DNA of 22,367 nt, from contig CALXVO010000005.1 in NCBI GenBank assembly GCA_944392065.1, positions 1 through 22,367 on the forward strand. Reading direction: 5' to 3'. The position numbers and the translations under genes are program-made. Below the pieces are notes generated by a model. The model saw only the letters and a program-made list of their open reading frames with translations. It did not search any database and was not told where the DNA came from. Source of the stretch: an uncultured Clostridia bacterium. GTDB taxonomy: Bacteria > Bacillota > Clostridia > TANB77 > CAG-508. Every line of letters begins with the position of its first letter. The first letter of the stretch is position 1. This document shows positions 6,142 through 12,515 of this stretch, in pieces.

Positions 6142-7236
6142 TTGATAATAGCAGTAATACTTATACTAGTGATTATTATAATTTTGCTAATGGTATACAA
6201 CATGTCAATACATAAAAAAATTCAAAACTTTAATAATCTTAATCAAAAAATTACAAATTTAAATATTTTACAAGACTTTATGGATACAATAAGCAAAAAT
6301 GATACTGTAGAAGAAAAGATAAACCAAATAAATAATATTATTATCGAAAGATATCAAATTAAATATTCTACTATAGTTGTGTATGATGGCACAAAATACA
6401 TTGTAAAAGCATCTAATGTAGATCAAAAGCATTGGGATACATTAAGTAATTTGCAATCAGAAGATATGTTTAAGGAAAGTATACAAACATCAATACCTAA
6501 ATATATTACGGTAGAAGGGGAAAATGAAAGATTACCTTATCAAAAAATGGAATTTGCAAGAGCTAAATGTGCAATGTTTTTCCCATTGTATATAGACAAT
6601 GTATATATAGGATATTGGTTACTAGAGGGAAGTAAACCACATGAGTTTGACAAAGTAGATACTACAATATTAGAAGTTATAAGAAATAACATTGTGGCCA
6701 TACTAAAAACAATTGAAAATCAGAAAATTATAGAAAGTATGGTAAGAAATGATAAATTTAGTGCTTTAAAAACATCGGAATACTTATATGGCGATGGAAG
6801 AAAAATAATAGACAAATATACAACTTCAACAGTATGTTTATTCAGAATAACTAATTTAGAAGAGATAAATGAGGACATAAGTAGGAAAACAGGAGACATG
6901 GTTATAACTAAAGTATGTGAAGTTGTAAAATCTCATATTTCAAATGAATATATATTTGTAAGATATATGGGACCAAAATTTGCAATAGTATTTTCTGGTA
7001 TAGAAAAGGAAGCAGTAGCAGGTTTTATGGAACAAATTAAAGAACAAGTTGAAGCTATAGAAATAGAACCTGTCGATGTAGAATTTGAAGACGGCGAAGA
7101 AGTTTTAGCTAAACCAAGGATTAATATAATAATATCTACTTACTACAAAGGCACTGCATTAGAAGGTGTACTAAAAAAACTTGAAGAGTATTTAGATAAT
7201 GCAGACAAAAATGAAAATAAGATAAATGAGTTATAA
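6142..7236 (+). CDS. Membrane-anchored GAF plus degenerate GGDEF protein
   Basis: This 364-residue protein begins with one transmembrane helix (about 1-20), a short coiled segment, a GAF-like sensory domain (about 40-195, including ARAKCAMFFPLYIDNVYIGYW) and a GGDEF-fold domain (about 210-355). The active-site loop that should read GGDEF in an RY-GGDEF-F context reads RYMGPKFAIVFSG, so the metal/GTP-binding residues are gone and cyclase activity is unlikely. Such domains usually bind a nucleotide or partner instead. The start is TTG, chosen because GAGGTGAT lies just upstream and the transmembrane helix follows at once. It sits 26 nt after the P-loop gene, implying one transcript and a shared job. 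Confidence 0.8.
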   Translation: MIIAVILILVIIIILLMVYNMSIHKKIQNFNNLNQKITNLNILQDFMDTISKNDTVEEKINQINNIIIERYQIKYSTIVVYDGTKYIVKASNVDQKHWDTLSNLQSEDMFKESIQTSIPKYITVEGENERLPYQKMEFARAKCAMFFPLYIDNVYIGYWLLEGSKPHEFDKVDTTILEVIRNNIVAILKTIENQKIIESMVRNDKFSALKTSEYLYGDGRKIIDKYTTSTVCLFRITNLEEINEDISRKTGDMVITKVCEVVKSHISNEYIFVRYMGPKFAIVFSGIEKEAVAGFMEQIKEQVEAIEIEPVDVEFEDGEEVLAKPRINIIISTYYKGTALEGVLKKLEEYLDNADKNENKINEL

Positions 7237-7285
7237 TAAAGGCGTGCATTAGCGTTTTATCTTTAAAGAAAGGAATGTGGTTAGT

Positions 7286-7543
7286 ATGTCAAACATAGAT
7301 GAAACAGTAAGTTTTAAAGTAGAAAAAGATAAAAATATCAAAGCCAGAGAGATTCTAAAGGAGGTATATAATGCCTTACAGGAAAAAGGTTATAATCCAA
7401 TAAATCAAATAGTAGGATATATCCTATCAGGAGATCCTACATATATAACAAGCCATAATAATGCAAGAAATTTAATAAGACAAATCGAAAGAGATGAATT
7501 GCTAGAAAAGATGGTAAAAAATTATATAGGATTAGATGATTAG
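7286..7543 (+). CDS. ireB: IreB family regulatory protein (UPF0297/DUF965, YrzL-like)
   Basis: This is an 85-residue cytoplasmic protein. The core (EVYNALQEKGYNPINQIVGY, then LSGDPTYITSHNNARNLIR) is the family signature. In Enterococcus, IreB is phosphorylated on Thr by the kinase IreK and acts as a negative regulator of cephalosporin resistance; the N-terminal DETVSF contains a candidate Thr in the matching area. A GTG 9 nt upstream is in frame, but AAAGGA at 7269-7274 is spaced for the ATG at 7286 and MSN/MSS is the usual N-terminus. ireB-ruvX-DUF1292 is a conserved Firmicutes order. alaS, which often precedes it, is absent here. Confidence 0.94.
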   Translation: MSNIDETVSFKVEKDKNIKAREILKEVYNALQEKGYNPINQIVGYILSGDPTYITSHNNARNLIRQIERDELLEKMVKNYIGLDD

Positions 7544-7619
7544 TTAGACTAATAGCTAACACCATAGATTTAGCTTAAGTATTATTAAAAATTGATTAAA
7601 GCTAATGGAAGGGCTTAAA

Positions 7620-8048
7620 ATGAGAAAATTAGGAATAGATTATGGAGATAGCAGAGTAGGCTTAGCTATGACTGATGAACTTGGAATAACTGCTCAAGGT
7701 TTAGAGACTGTTCATCATAATGGGAACGATAAAATAGTACTAAAAAGACTAGAAGAAATATGTAATCAGTATGAAATAGATACTATAGTCATAGGAATAC
7801 CAATAAATATGGATGGAACAAAAACTGAAAGAGTTGAAGTTACAAAAAAGTTTATACATAAATTAAAATGTAAATTTAACAAATTAAAAATAGAGGGAAT
7901 AGACGAAAGGCTTACTACTGTAGCAGCACATAGAACTATGAACTATCTAAATATAAATAAGTACGACAAAAAGAATATTGTAGATACAATATCAGCTGTG
8001 TATATTTTAGAAACTTATATGAATAAACTAAAAAATATGAAAAACTAG
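7620..8048 (+). CDS. ruvX: RuvX / YqgF-type Holliday junction resolvase-like nuclease
   Basis: This 142-residue protein has the RNase H-like fold of the YqgF family, implicated in 16S rRNA 5'-end maturation and Holliday junction resolution. The first catalytic Asp is in GIDYGDSRVG (Asp7), the central strand is TIVIGIPINMDG with a following Glu, the ERLTT motif is present, and the final acidic residue is in DTISAVYIL. An ATG 15 nt upstream is in frame, but GGAAGGG lies 6 nt before the ATG at 7620, and M-R-x-L-G-x-D is the family N-terminus. It follows ireB by 76 nt and precedes the DUF1292 gene. Confidence 0.95.
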   Translation: MRKLGIDYGDSRVGLAMTDELGITAQGLETVHHNGNDKIVLKRLEEICNQYEIDTIVIGIPINMDGTKTERVEVTKKFIHKLKCKFNKLKIEGIDERLTTVAAHRTMNYLNINKYDKKNIVDTISAVYILETYMNKLKNMKN

Positions 8049-8169
8049 TATAGAATAACAAGAATAAAAGAACTGTATAAGATTAATAAAATAACAAATA
8101 ATATAAAATAGTTATTAATATTGTAGAAATACAAATATATAAAAATATATTTTGAAAGGAGAATTAAAT

Positions 8170-8490
8170 ATGAACGAAGATGGAAACAACCTTCCAAATG
8201 AACAAGAAGGAGAGGAACTAGATAATATAATAGTATTGAATGATGAAGATGGAGAAGAAATTGAATTCGAATTTTTAGATTTAATTGAGTACGAAGGAGA
8301 AGAATATGTAGTATTATTACCACATGACGAAGAAGAAGAGGCTGATGAAGTGGTAATATTAAAATTAGAAGATACTGATTCAGAAGATGAGGAGTCTTAT
8401 GTAAGTGTTGATGATGAAGAAGTTTTACAAGCTGTATTCGAAATTTTTAAAGAAAAGTTCAAAGATGAATTTAATTTCGTCGACGAATAA
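8170..8490 (+). CDS. DUF1292 (YrzB-like) small acidic protein
   Basis: This 106-residue, very acidic cytoplasmic protein has the DUF1292 core: a hydrophobic/acidic pattern through EIEFEFLDLIEYEGEEYVVL and VVILKL, ending in DDEEVLQAVFEIFKEKF. The family function is not established. Its position after ireB and ruvX is the conserved one in Firmicutes. A TTG 18 nt upstream is in frame, but AAAGGAG at 8155-8161 correctly precedes the ATG at 8170. The gene ends just before a strong terminator, closing the operon. Confidence 0.9.
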   Translation: MNEDGNNLPNEQEGEELDNIIVLNDEDGEEIEFEFLDLIEYEGEEYVVLLPHDEEEEADEVVILKLEDTDSEDEESYVSVDDEEVLQAVFEIFKEKFKDEFNFVDE

Positions 8491-8491
8491 C

Positions 8492-8532
8492 AAAAAAATT
8501 ACTAGATAAACTTATTATCTAGTAATTTTTTT
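8492..8532 (+). terminator. Rho-independent terminator of the ireB-ruvX-DUF1292 operon
   Basis: A perfect 18-bp inverted repeat (8492-8509 with 8515-8532) has a 5-nt loop. It starts with seven A and ends with seven T, so it could also work on the opposite strand. Confidence 0.9.
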
Positions 8533-8552
8533 AATCATATGACCTAAAAAAG

Positions 8553-8581
8553 ATGCAAAAAATTTAAATATATGTTACAAT
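8553..8581 (+). promoter_or_regulatory. Candidate extended -10 promoter for 8622-9095
   Basis: TGTTACAAT provides an extended -10 (TG at 8573-8574, TACAAT at 8576-8581). The -35 match ATGCAA (8553-8558) is weak, at a 17-bp spacing. It directly follows the terminator and precedes the ATG by about 40 nt. Confidence 0.5.
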
Positions 8582-8621
8582 ATATTTAAGATTTTTTGAA
8601 TTAAAAGAGGAGGAAACACAT

Positions 8622-9095
8622 ATGAAGAATTTTTCAAGTTGGTTAATAGCAATGTTTGCGTTTATGTTTTGGGCATTTAGATTAGTAGGAACAACACTAT
8701 CTTCTATAGGAAATGAATTTATGTTTGTACCTGCAAATATGGCAATGGAGGTAGCATTACTTTTTATAACTTTTGTATGTATATGTTTTATGGTAAAAAG
8801 GAAATTGCTTGCAGCTTTAATATATTTAATAGCACATTTTATGTATTATGGACCACCGTTTGCTACACATTTTATGGAATTGATTAATAATACACTTTCA
8901 ACAGAATTATATATGGGAACTTTATTTGAATTGTTTGCATTAGTATTAGCTATAGCTGCAGTATTTGATGTTTTATTAGATAAAAACAGAAAAGCACACC
9001 CAACTGATAAAAAGACAGATTGGTTTTATAAAAATAAAGATTATGATAGAAAACTTGATGAGAGAGCAGATAAAAACAATTATAGAACTTTGTAA
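8622..9095 (+). CDS. Four-helix membrane protein of unknown function
   Basis: The 157-residue product has about four hydrophobic helices (near residues 5-26, 38-58, 61-80 and 95-118) and a strongly charged cytoplasmic tail of about 37 residues. The tail contains DWFYKNKDYDRKLDERADKN, whose density of D/K/Y/R looks conserved rather than random, perhaps a binding surface. I recognise no catalytic motif. AGAGGAGG lies 8-10 nt before the ATG. It has its own promoter after the operon terminator and may be transcribed with rbgA. It could be a membrane adaptor, but nothing here proves a role. Confidence 0.75.
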   Translation: MKNFSSWLIAMFAFMFWAFRLVGTTLSSIGNEFMFVPANMAMEVALLFITFVCICFMVKRKLLAALIYLIAHFMYYGPPFATHFMELINNTLSTELYMGTLFELFALVLAIAAVFDVLLDKNRKAHPTDKKTDWFYKNKDYDRKLDERADKNNYRTL

Positions 9096-9178
9096 ATCTA
9101 TACCTGAAGATTATAGAAAAGAAAATCATATAGCATATTCTATAATATTAATTAAGATAAAAAAATAAGTATTGAATT

Positions 9179-9203
9179 AACCTGCAAGAAATTCTTGCAG
9201 GTT
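9179..9203 (+). other. Perfect hairpin in the rbgA leader
   Basis: AACCTGCAAGA (9179-9189) and TCTTGCAGGTT (9193-9203) are exact reverse complements with a 3-nt loop. The hairpin is followed by C and seven A on the plus strand and by no T run on the minus strand, so it is not an ordinary terminator. It ends 21 nt before the rbgA ATG, close to its ribosome binding site, so a role in translation or mRNA stability is possible. Confidence 0.6.
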
Positions 9204-9224
9204 CAAAAAAAGGATGTGGCAATA

Positions 9225-10127
9225 ATGGAGAAAAATTCATCAAAAACAAACATAAACTGGTATCCAGGGCACATGGCGAAAACAAAGAGACAAATCATAG
9301 AAGATTTAAAATTAATCGATGTTGTAGTAGAAATTTTAGATGCGCGTATACCAATATCTAGTAGAAATCCAGATATAGAACAGTGGATACAAAATAAAAG
9401 CAAATTAATGGTTCTAAATAAGGCAGATTTAGCCCAAGAAGAAGAAACAAAAAAGTGGATACAATATTTTAAACAGCAAAAAATAGAGGCTGTATCAGTC
9501 AATGCTAATAGTGGAGAGGGGATAAATCAAGCCATAAAAAAAATAGAAGAGATTTATCAAAAAAATCAAGAAAAATATGAAATCAAGGGCAGAATTGGAA
9601 AAGCCATTCGAGTAATGATACTAGGAATTCCAAATGTAGGAAAATCTTCTTTTATTAATCGTTTAACGAAAAAAAACTCAGCAACAGTTGGAAATAAGCC
9701 TGGTGTTACAAGACAAAAACAGTGGATACGTATTAATCAAAATATAGAATTATTAGACACACCGGGTGTGTTATGGCCAAAATTTGAAAGCGAGGAAGTG
9801 GCTTTAAATTTAGCCTATACTGGAACCATAAAGGATGATGTGCTAGAAGTAATTGAGATAGGATTTAGTTTGCTAAAAACATTGGTAAAGGATTATCCAA
9901 GCAATTTGCTAGAAAGATATAAGTTAGAAGAATTGGAAATGGAAGAAATAATGGCACAAAAAGATTTAGAGGAAAATGAAAAAATCTTAGAAGTGATGCA
10001 TTGGATTGGTAGAAAAAGAGGAGCCATTATTTCTGGCGGAAATGTCGACGAAGACAAGACAGCCAAAATCATATTAGAGGATTTTAGAAACGGAAAATTA
10101 GGAAGAATTACGTTAGAAAAGATTTAA
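9225..10127 (+). CDS. rbgA: Ribosome biogenesis GTPase RbgA (YlqF)
   Basis: RbgA drives late assembly of the 50S ribosomal subunit. The 300-residue protein shows the circularly permuted GTPase order typical of the family: G4 NKAD (65-68), a G5-like SVNANSG (91-97), G1 GIPNVGKSS (134-142), G2 in KPGVTR (158-163) and G3 DTPG (178-181), followed by the helical C-terminal ANTAR-like domain that binds rRNA. The N-terminal NWYPGHMAKT is a family hallmark. A TTG 30 nt upstream is in frame but overlaps the leader hairpin and lacks a binding site; AAAGGATG precedes the ATG at 9225. mrnC follows after an inverted-repeat element. Confidence 0.97.
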   Translation: MEKNSSKTNINWYPGHMAKTKRQIIEDLKLIDVVVEILDARIPISSRNPDIEQWIQNKSKLMVLNKADLAQEEETKKWIQYFKQQKIEAVSVNANSGEGINQAIKKIEEIYQKNQEKYEIKGRIGKAIRVMILGIPNVGKSSFINRLTKKNSATVGNKPGVTRQKQWIRINQNIELLDTPGVLWPKFESEEVALNLAYTGTIKDDVLEVIEIGFSLLKTLVKDYPSNLLERYKLEELEMEEIMAQKDLEENEKILEVMHWIGRKRGAIISGGNVDEDKTAKIILEDFRNGKLGRITLEKI

Positions 10128-10236
10128 TGCGCAATTGGAGACGTACTCCTCCTGCGCAAATGTTACTTTTATTTTATTAAATTTACAATTAAAAAGCAAA
10201 TTAGATTGTGCAGAATAGGGGCGTCCCAATTGTGCA
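10128..10236. repeat. Imperfect inverted-repeat element, REP/MITE-like
   Basis: Arms at 10128-10159 and 10206-10236 are imperfect reverse complements, differing mostly by changes that keep G-U pairs, around a 46-nt AT-rich centre. Each arm also folds alone: the left arm has TGCGCA at both ends and a GGAG/CTCC inner hairpin, the right has TGTGCA at both ends and a GGG/CCC inner hairpin. The element starts at the base after the rbgA stop codon and ends 17 nt before mrnC. The centre encodes no transposase. A small non-autonomous repeat is likeliest; a paired regulatory RNA structure is the alternative. Confidence 0.55.
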
Positions 10237-10253
10237 AAGAAAAAGGAGTAATA

Positions 10254-10649
10254 ATGTTAGAATTTATAAAGAGACCAGAAACAGAAGCAGAAGTAAATAC
10301 TATGTCTCCTCTAACATGGGCATATATAGGAGATAGCGTGTATGAAATGTATATACGAATGTATTTAGTAAGCAAATCAAAAATGAAACCACATAAACTA
10401 CATATTGAAGCTATTAAATTTGTAAAAGCGAAAGCACAAGCTGAAATATTGCAAAAGTTAGAGCTAAGCTTAACAGAAAAAGAAAAGGAGGTTGTGAAAA
10501 GAGGAAGAAATGCAGAAAATCATCATCTTCCAAAAAATGCAACTGTGCAGGATTACATGTATTCTACAGGATTTGAAGCACTAATAGGCTATTTATATTT
10601 GACAAAGCAAGATAAGAGGTTAGAAGAAATTTTACGAAGTTGTATATAA
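10254..10649 (+). CDS. mrnC: Mini-ribonuclease III (MrnC)
   Basis: This 131-residue protein is a catalytic RNase III domain without the double-stranded-RNA-binding domain, the form that matures 23S rRNA in Firmicutes. The first metal-binding signature is AYIGDSVYEMYIR (24-36, Asp27), and the second acidic site is in TGFEALIGYLYL (Glu near 111). RGRNAE lies between them, as in the family. An upstream in-frame ATG at 10206 falls inside the inverted-repeat element; AAAGGAG correctly precedes the ATG at 10254. The pairing with rbgA, another large-subunit maturation factor, fits. Confidence 0.95.
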   Translation: MLEFIKRPETEAEVNTMSPLTWAYIGDSVYEMYIRMYLVSKSKMKPHKLHIEAIKFVKAKAQAEILQKLELSLTEKEKEVVKRGRNAENHHLPKNATVQDYMYSTGFEALIGYLYLTKQDKRLEEILRSCI

Positions 10650-10688
10650 AAGCAAGCCAAGAAAAATTACAAGAACTTAAAAAATAAA

Positions 10689-10711
10689 TGTATTAAATTT
10701 GTGTTAATACA
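10689..10711 (-). terminator. Secondary minus-strand terminator-like hairpin
   Basis: TGTATTAA (10689-10696) pairs with TTAATACA (10704-10711). Read on the minus strand it is followed by ATTTATTTTTT. It would back up the nearer tRNA terminator. Confidence 0.45.
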
Positions 10712-10719
10712 TAAAAAAT

Positions 10720-10755
10720 AGAGTATCAAAAATCTTATAAAAGCTTTGATACTCT
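10720..10755 (-). terminator. Terminator of tRNA-Glu (minus strand)
   Basis: AGAGTATCAAA (10720-10730) pairs perfectly with TTTGATACTCT (10745-10755), loop 14 nt. On the minus strand it is followed by ATTTTTTATG, and it lies 16 bp downstream of the tRNA. On the plus strand the trailing run (AAGATATTTT) is weaker, but it could also end mrnC transcripts. Confidence 0.7.
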
Positions 10756-10770
10756 AAGATATTTTGGTTC

Positions 10771-10845
10771 TGGTGACCCCTACGGGAATCGAACCCATGA
10801 TTCAGCCTTGAGAGGGCTGCGTCTTAACCGCTTGACCAAGGGGCC
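10771..10845 (-). tRNA. tRNA-Glu (anticodon CUC)
   Basis: On the minus strand the sequence starts GGCCCCT and ends AGGGGTC-A-CCA, pairing as an acceptor stem with one G-U, and CCA is encoded. The T-arm contains GGGTTCGATTCCC. The anticodon stem CAGCC/GGCTG encloses CTCTCAA, giving anticodon CTC for GAG codons. Confidence 0.96.
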
Positions 10846-10864
10846 ATAATAAATGACATATATA

Positions 10865-10894
10865 TTTATACCATAAAAGTGTATTAATAGTCAA
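10865..10894 (-). promoter_or_regulatory. Promoter of tRNA-Glu
   Basis: Minus strand: TTGACT (10894-10889), 18-bp spacer, TATAAA (10870-10865), with TGG directly before the -10 (extended -10). It lies about 20 nt before the tRNA 5' end. Confidence 0.75.
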
Positions 10895-10932
10895 GTAGTA
10901 AAATATGGTATTAAGCATGAGTTAAAAGGTTA

Positions 10933-10961
10933 TTGATTAATATACTAAAATATGGTATATT
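10933..10961 (+). promoter_or_regulatory. Promoter at the start of the wall-polymer cluster
   Basis: TTGATT (10933-10938), 17-bp spacer, TATATT (10956-10961), with TGG before the -10. It reads toward the SDR remnant at 11001 and the transferase genes behind it. Confidence 0.55.
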
Positions 10962-11000
10962 TTCTACAGATTTGATAAATAATGTTTAAGAGGTATTTTT

Positions 11001-11198
11001 ATGTGGGCTTTGGTAACTGGGAGTTCTTCTGGAATAGGAAGAGATATGGCAAAATATGGAATAGATAAAGCACTAAAAGGAAAACTTATTATTATACCAG
11101 GAATATTAAATAAAAGTGTTAGACTTTTTTCTAAAATATTGCCAGATGCAATTCTAGAAGAATGTGCATATCACATACAAAGAAGAAAGAAAATTTAG
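11001..11198 (+). pseudogene. Internally deleted short-chain dehydrogenase/reductase (SDR) remnant
   Basis: This 65-residue frame joins the SDR N-terminus (WALVTGSSSGIGRDMAK, with the TGxxxGIG nucleotide-binding motif) directly to what looks like an SDR C-terminus (YGIDKALKGKLIIIPG onward, ending in a basic tail). The central roughly 190 residues, with the Ser-Tyr-Lys catalytic triad, are missing while the frame is kept. It has a binding site (AAGAGG) and promoter and may still be translated, but cannot be a working oxidoreductase. Its stop codon at 11196-11198 overlaps the binding site of the next gene, so it may persist for translational coupling. Confidence 0.7.
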
Positions 11199-11208
11199 GA
11201 GAAATAGG

Positions 11209-12435
11209 ATGATGAAAAATTTCTTACTTATACTTGTGCTCTACATATTAAAATTAGTAATGAAAATAATATATTTTTTTATAAAAATATTTACAAAACA
11301 AAAAAATAAGATAACTATGCTTAGCAGACAGTCGAACAATATAAATCTGGATTTTAAATTGCTAAAAGAAGAGTTAGAAAAAAATTTCAAACAGATTAAT
11401 TGCTTGGACGAAAATATAGGAAGTGATGATGCAAAAAACAAAACTATAAATAGAAATACAAATAAAGACTCAAAAAATGAAGTAGAGATTAAGGTTTTAT
11501 GTAAGAAGATTCCAAAAACATTTTTTGGGAAAATCCAGTATTGCTTGTATATGATAAAATGTATGTATCATGTTGCCACATCAAAGGTATGTATAATAGA
11601 TGGGTATAATATAGCTATAAGTGCGTTGAAACATAAAAAAAACACCGAAATTATTCAAATCTGGCATGCGATGGGAGCCATTAAAAAATTTGGATATCAG
11701 GTACTTGATAAAGAAGAAGGAAATAATAGTACAGTGGCAAGAATAATGAAAATGCATGCAAATTACACTTGTATTACATGTACAAGTGAAGAAACTAGAA
11801 AAATATATGCAGAGGCATTTAATACTAGCATAGATAAAATAAAGGTTTTAGGAATGCCAAGAATTGATTATTTATTAGGAAAAAATGGAGAGATAGATGG
11901 TAATGTAGAGAATTTGTGCAAAGAATATCCGAAATTAAAAGAAAAAAAGAATATTGTATATGTGCCAACATTCAGAAAAGGAAAGCCTATAGATATTAGC
12001 AAAATCATAAAGGCAATAGATAAAGAAAGGTATAATTTAATTATTCGTTTACATCCACTAGATAAAACAAACATTGAGAATGAATATATAATTAATAGAA
12101 AATATAACACATCTGACTTAATAAAAGTAGCTGACTATGTAATAACAGACTATTCGGCAGTAGCATTTGGAGCAGCCACATTGAATAAACCATTATTTTT
12201 CTACCTATATGATTTGGATAAATATGGAAGTGCAAGAGGTTTAAATATCGATCTAAAAGAAGAGATGAAAAATAGTACTAAAACAAACATAGAGGAGATT
12301 ATCGAGATTATAGATAATGGTACATATAACTATGAAGAACTAAAAAAGTTTAAAGAAAAGTATGTGCAGACAGCAGATATAGATAACACGAAGAGAATAG
12401 CAAAGTATATAAAGGAAACGGTAATGCTATATTAG
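11209..12435 (+). CDS. CDP-glycerol glycerophosphotransferase family protein, divergent copy
   Basis: This 408-residue protein has an N-terminal membrane-associating hydrophobic helix (about 4-28) and a GT-B-like Glyphos_transf domain. The family usually has WHGTPLK, an Arg-containing PT[YW]R, a His-containing RxH, and ITDYSSVFFD. Here these read IWHAMGAIKKFG (151-162), VPTFRKG, IIRLHPLD and ITDYSAVAFGAA: the His residues and TDYS core remain, but the acceptor-side motifs differ from the two copies downstream. It probably transfers a polyol-phosphate (glycerol- or ribitol-phosphate) to a different acceptor, perhaps as a primase or branching enzyme. AGGAG lies 7 nt before the ATG at 11209. It is the first intact gene of the cluster. 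Confidence 0.82.
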   Translation: MMKNFLLILVLYILKLVMKIIYFFIKIFTKQKNKITMLSRQSNNINLDFKLLKEELEKNFKQINCLDENIGSDDAKNKTINRNTNKDSKNEVEIKVLCKKIPKTFFGKIQYCLYMIKCMYHVATSKVCIIDGYNIAISALKHKKNTEIIQIWHAMGAIKKFGYQVLDKEEGNNSTVARIMKMHANYTCITCTSEETRKIYAEAFNTSIDKIKVLGMPRIDYLLGKNGEIDGNVENLCKEYPKLKEKKNIVYVPTFRKGKPIDISKIIKAIDKERYNLIIRLHPLDKTNIENEYIINRKYNTSDLIKVADYVITDYSAVAFGAATLNKPLFFYLYDLDKYGSARGLNIDLKEEMKNSTKTNIEEIIEIIDNGTYNYEELKKFKEKYVQTADIDNTKRIAKYIKETVMLY

Positions 12436-12453
12436 ATTATTATTTAAAAACGG

Positions 12454-12482
12454 TTGAAAAAGAAAAGCATTTGTTATAGAAT
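12454..12482 (+). promoter_or_regulatory. Possible internal promoter before the second transferase
   Basis: TTGAAA (12454-12459), 17-bp spacer, TAGAAT (12477-12482), in the 80-nt gap between transferase genes. AT-richness makes chance matches easy. Confidence 0.35.
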
Positions 12483-12515
12483 AATAAGAAGTTAAGGTTT
12501 TGAGGAGAAAGGCTC

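Noticed and set aside
10128..10159. Terminator after rbgA
   Set aside because: No T tract follows the left arm, and it pairs with a second arm 46 nt further on.
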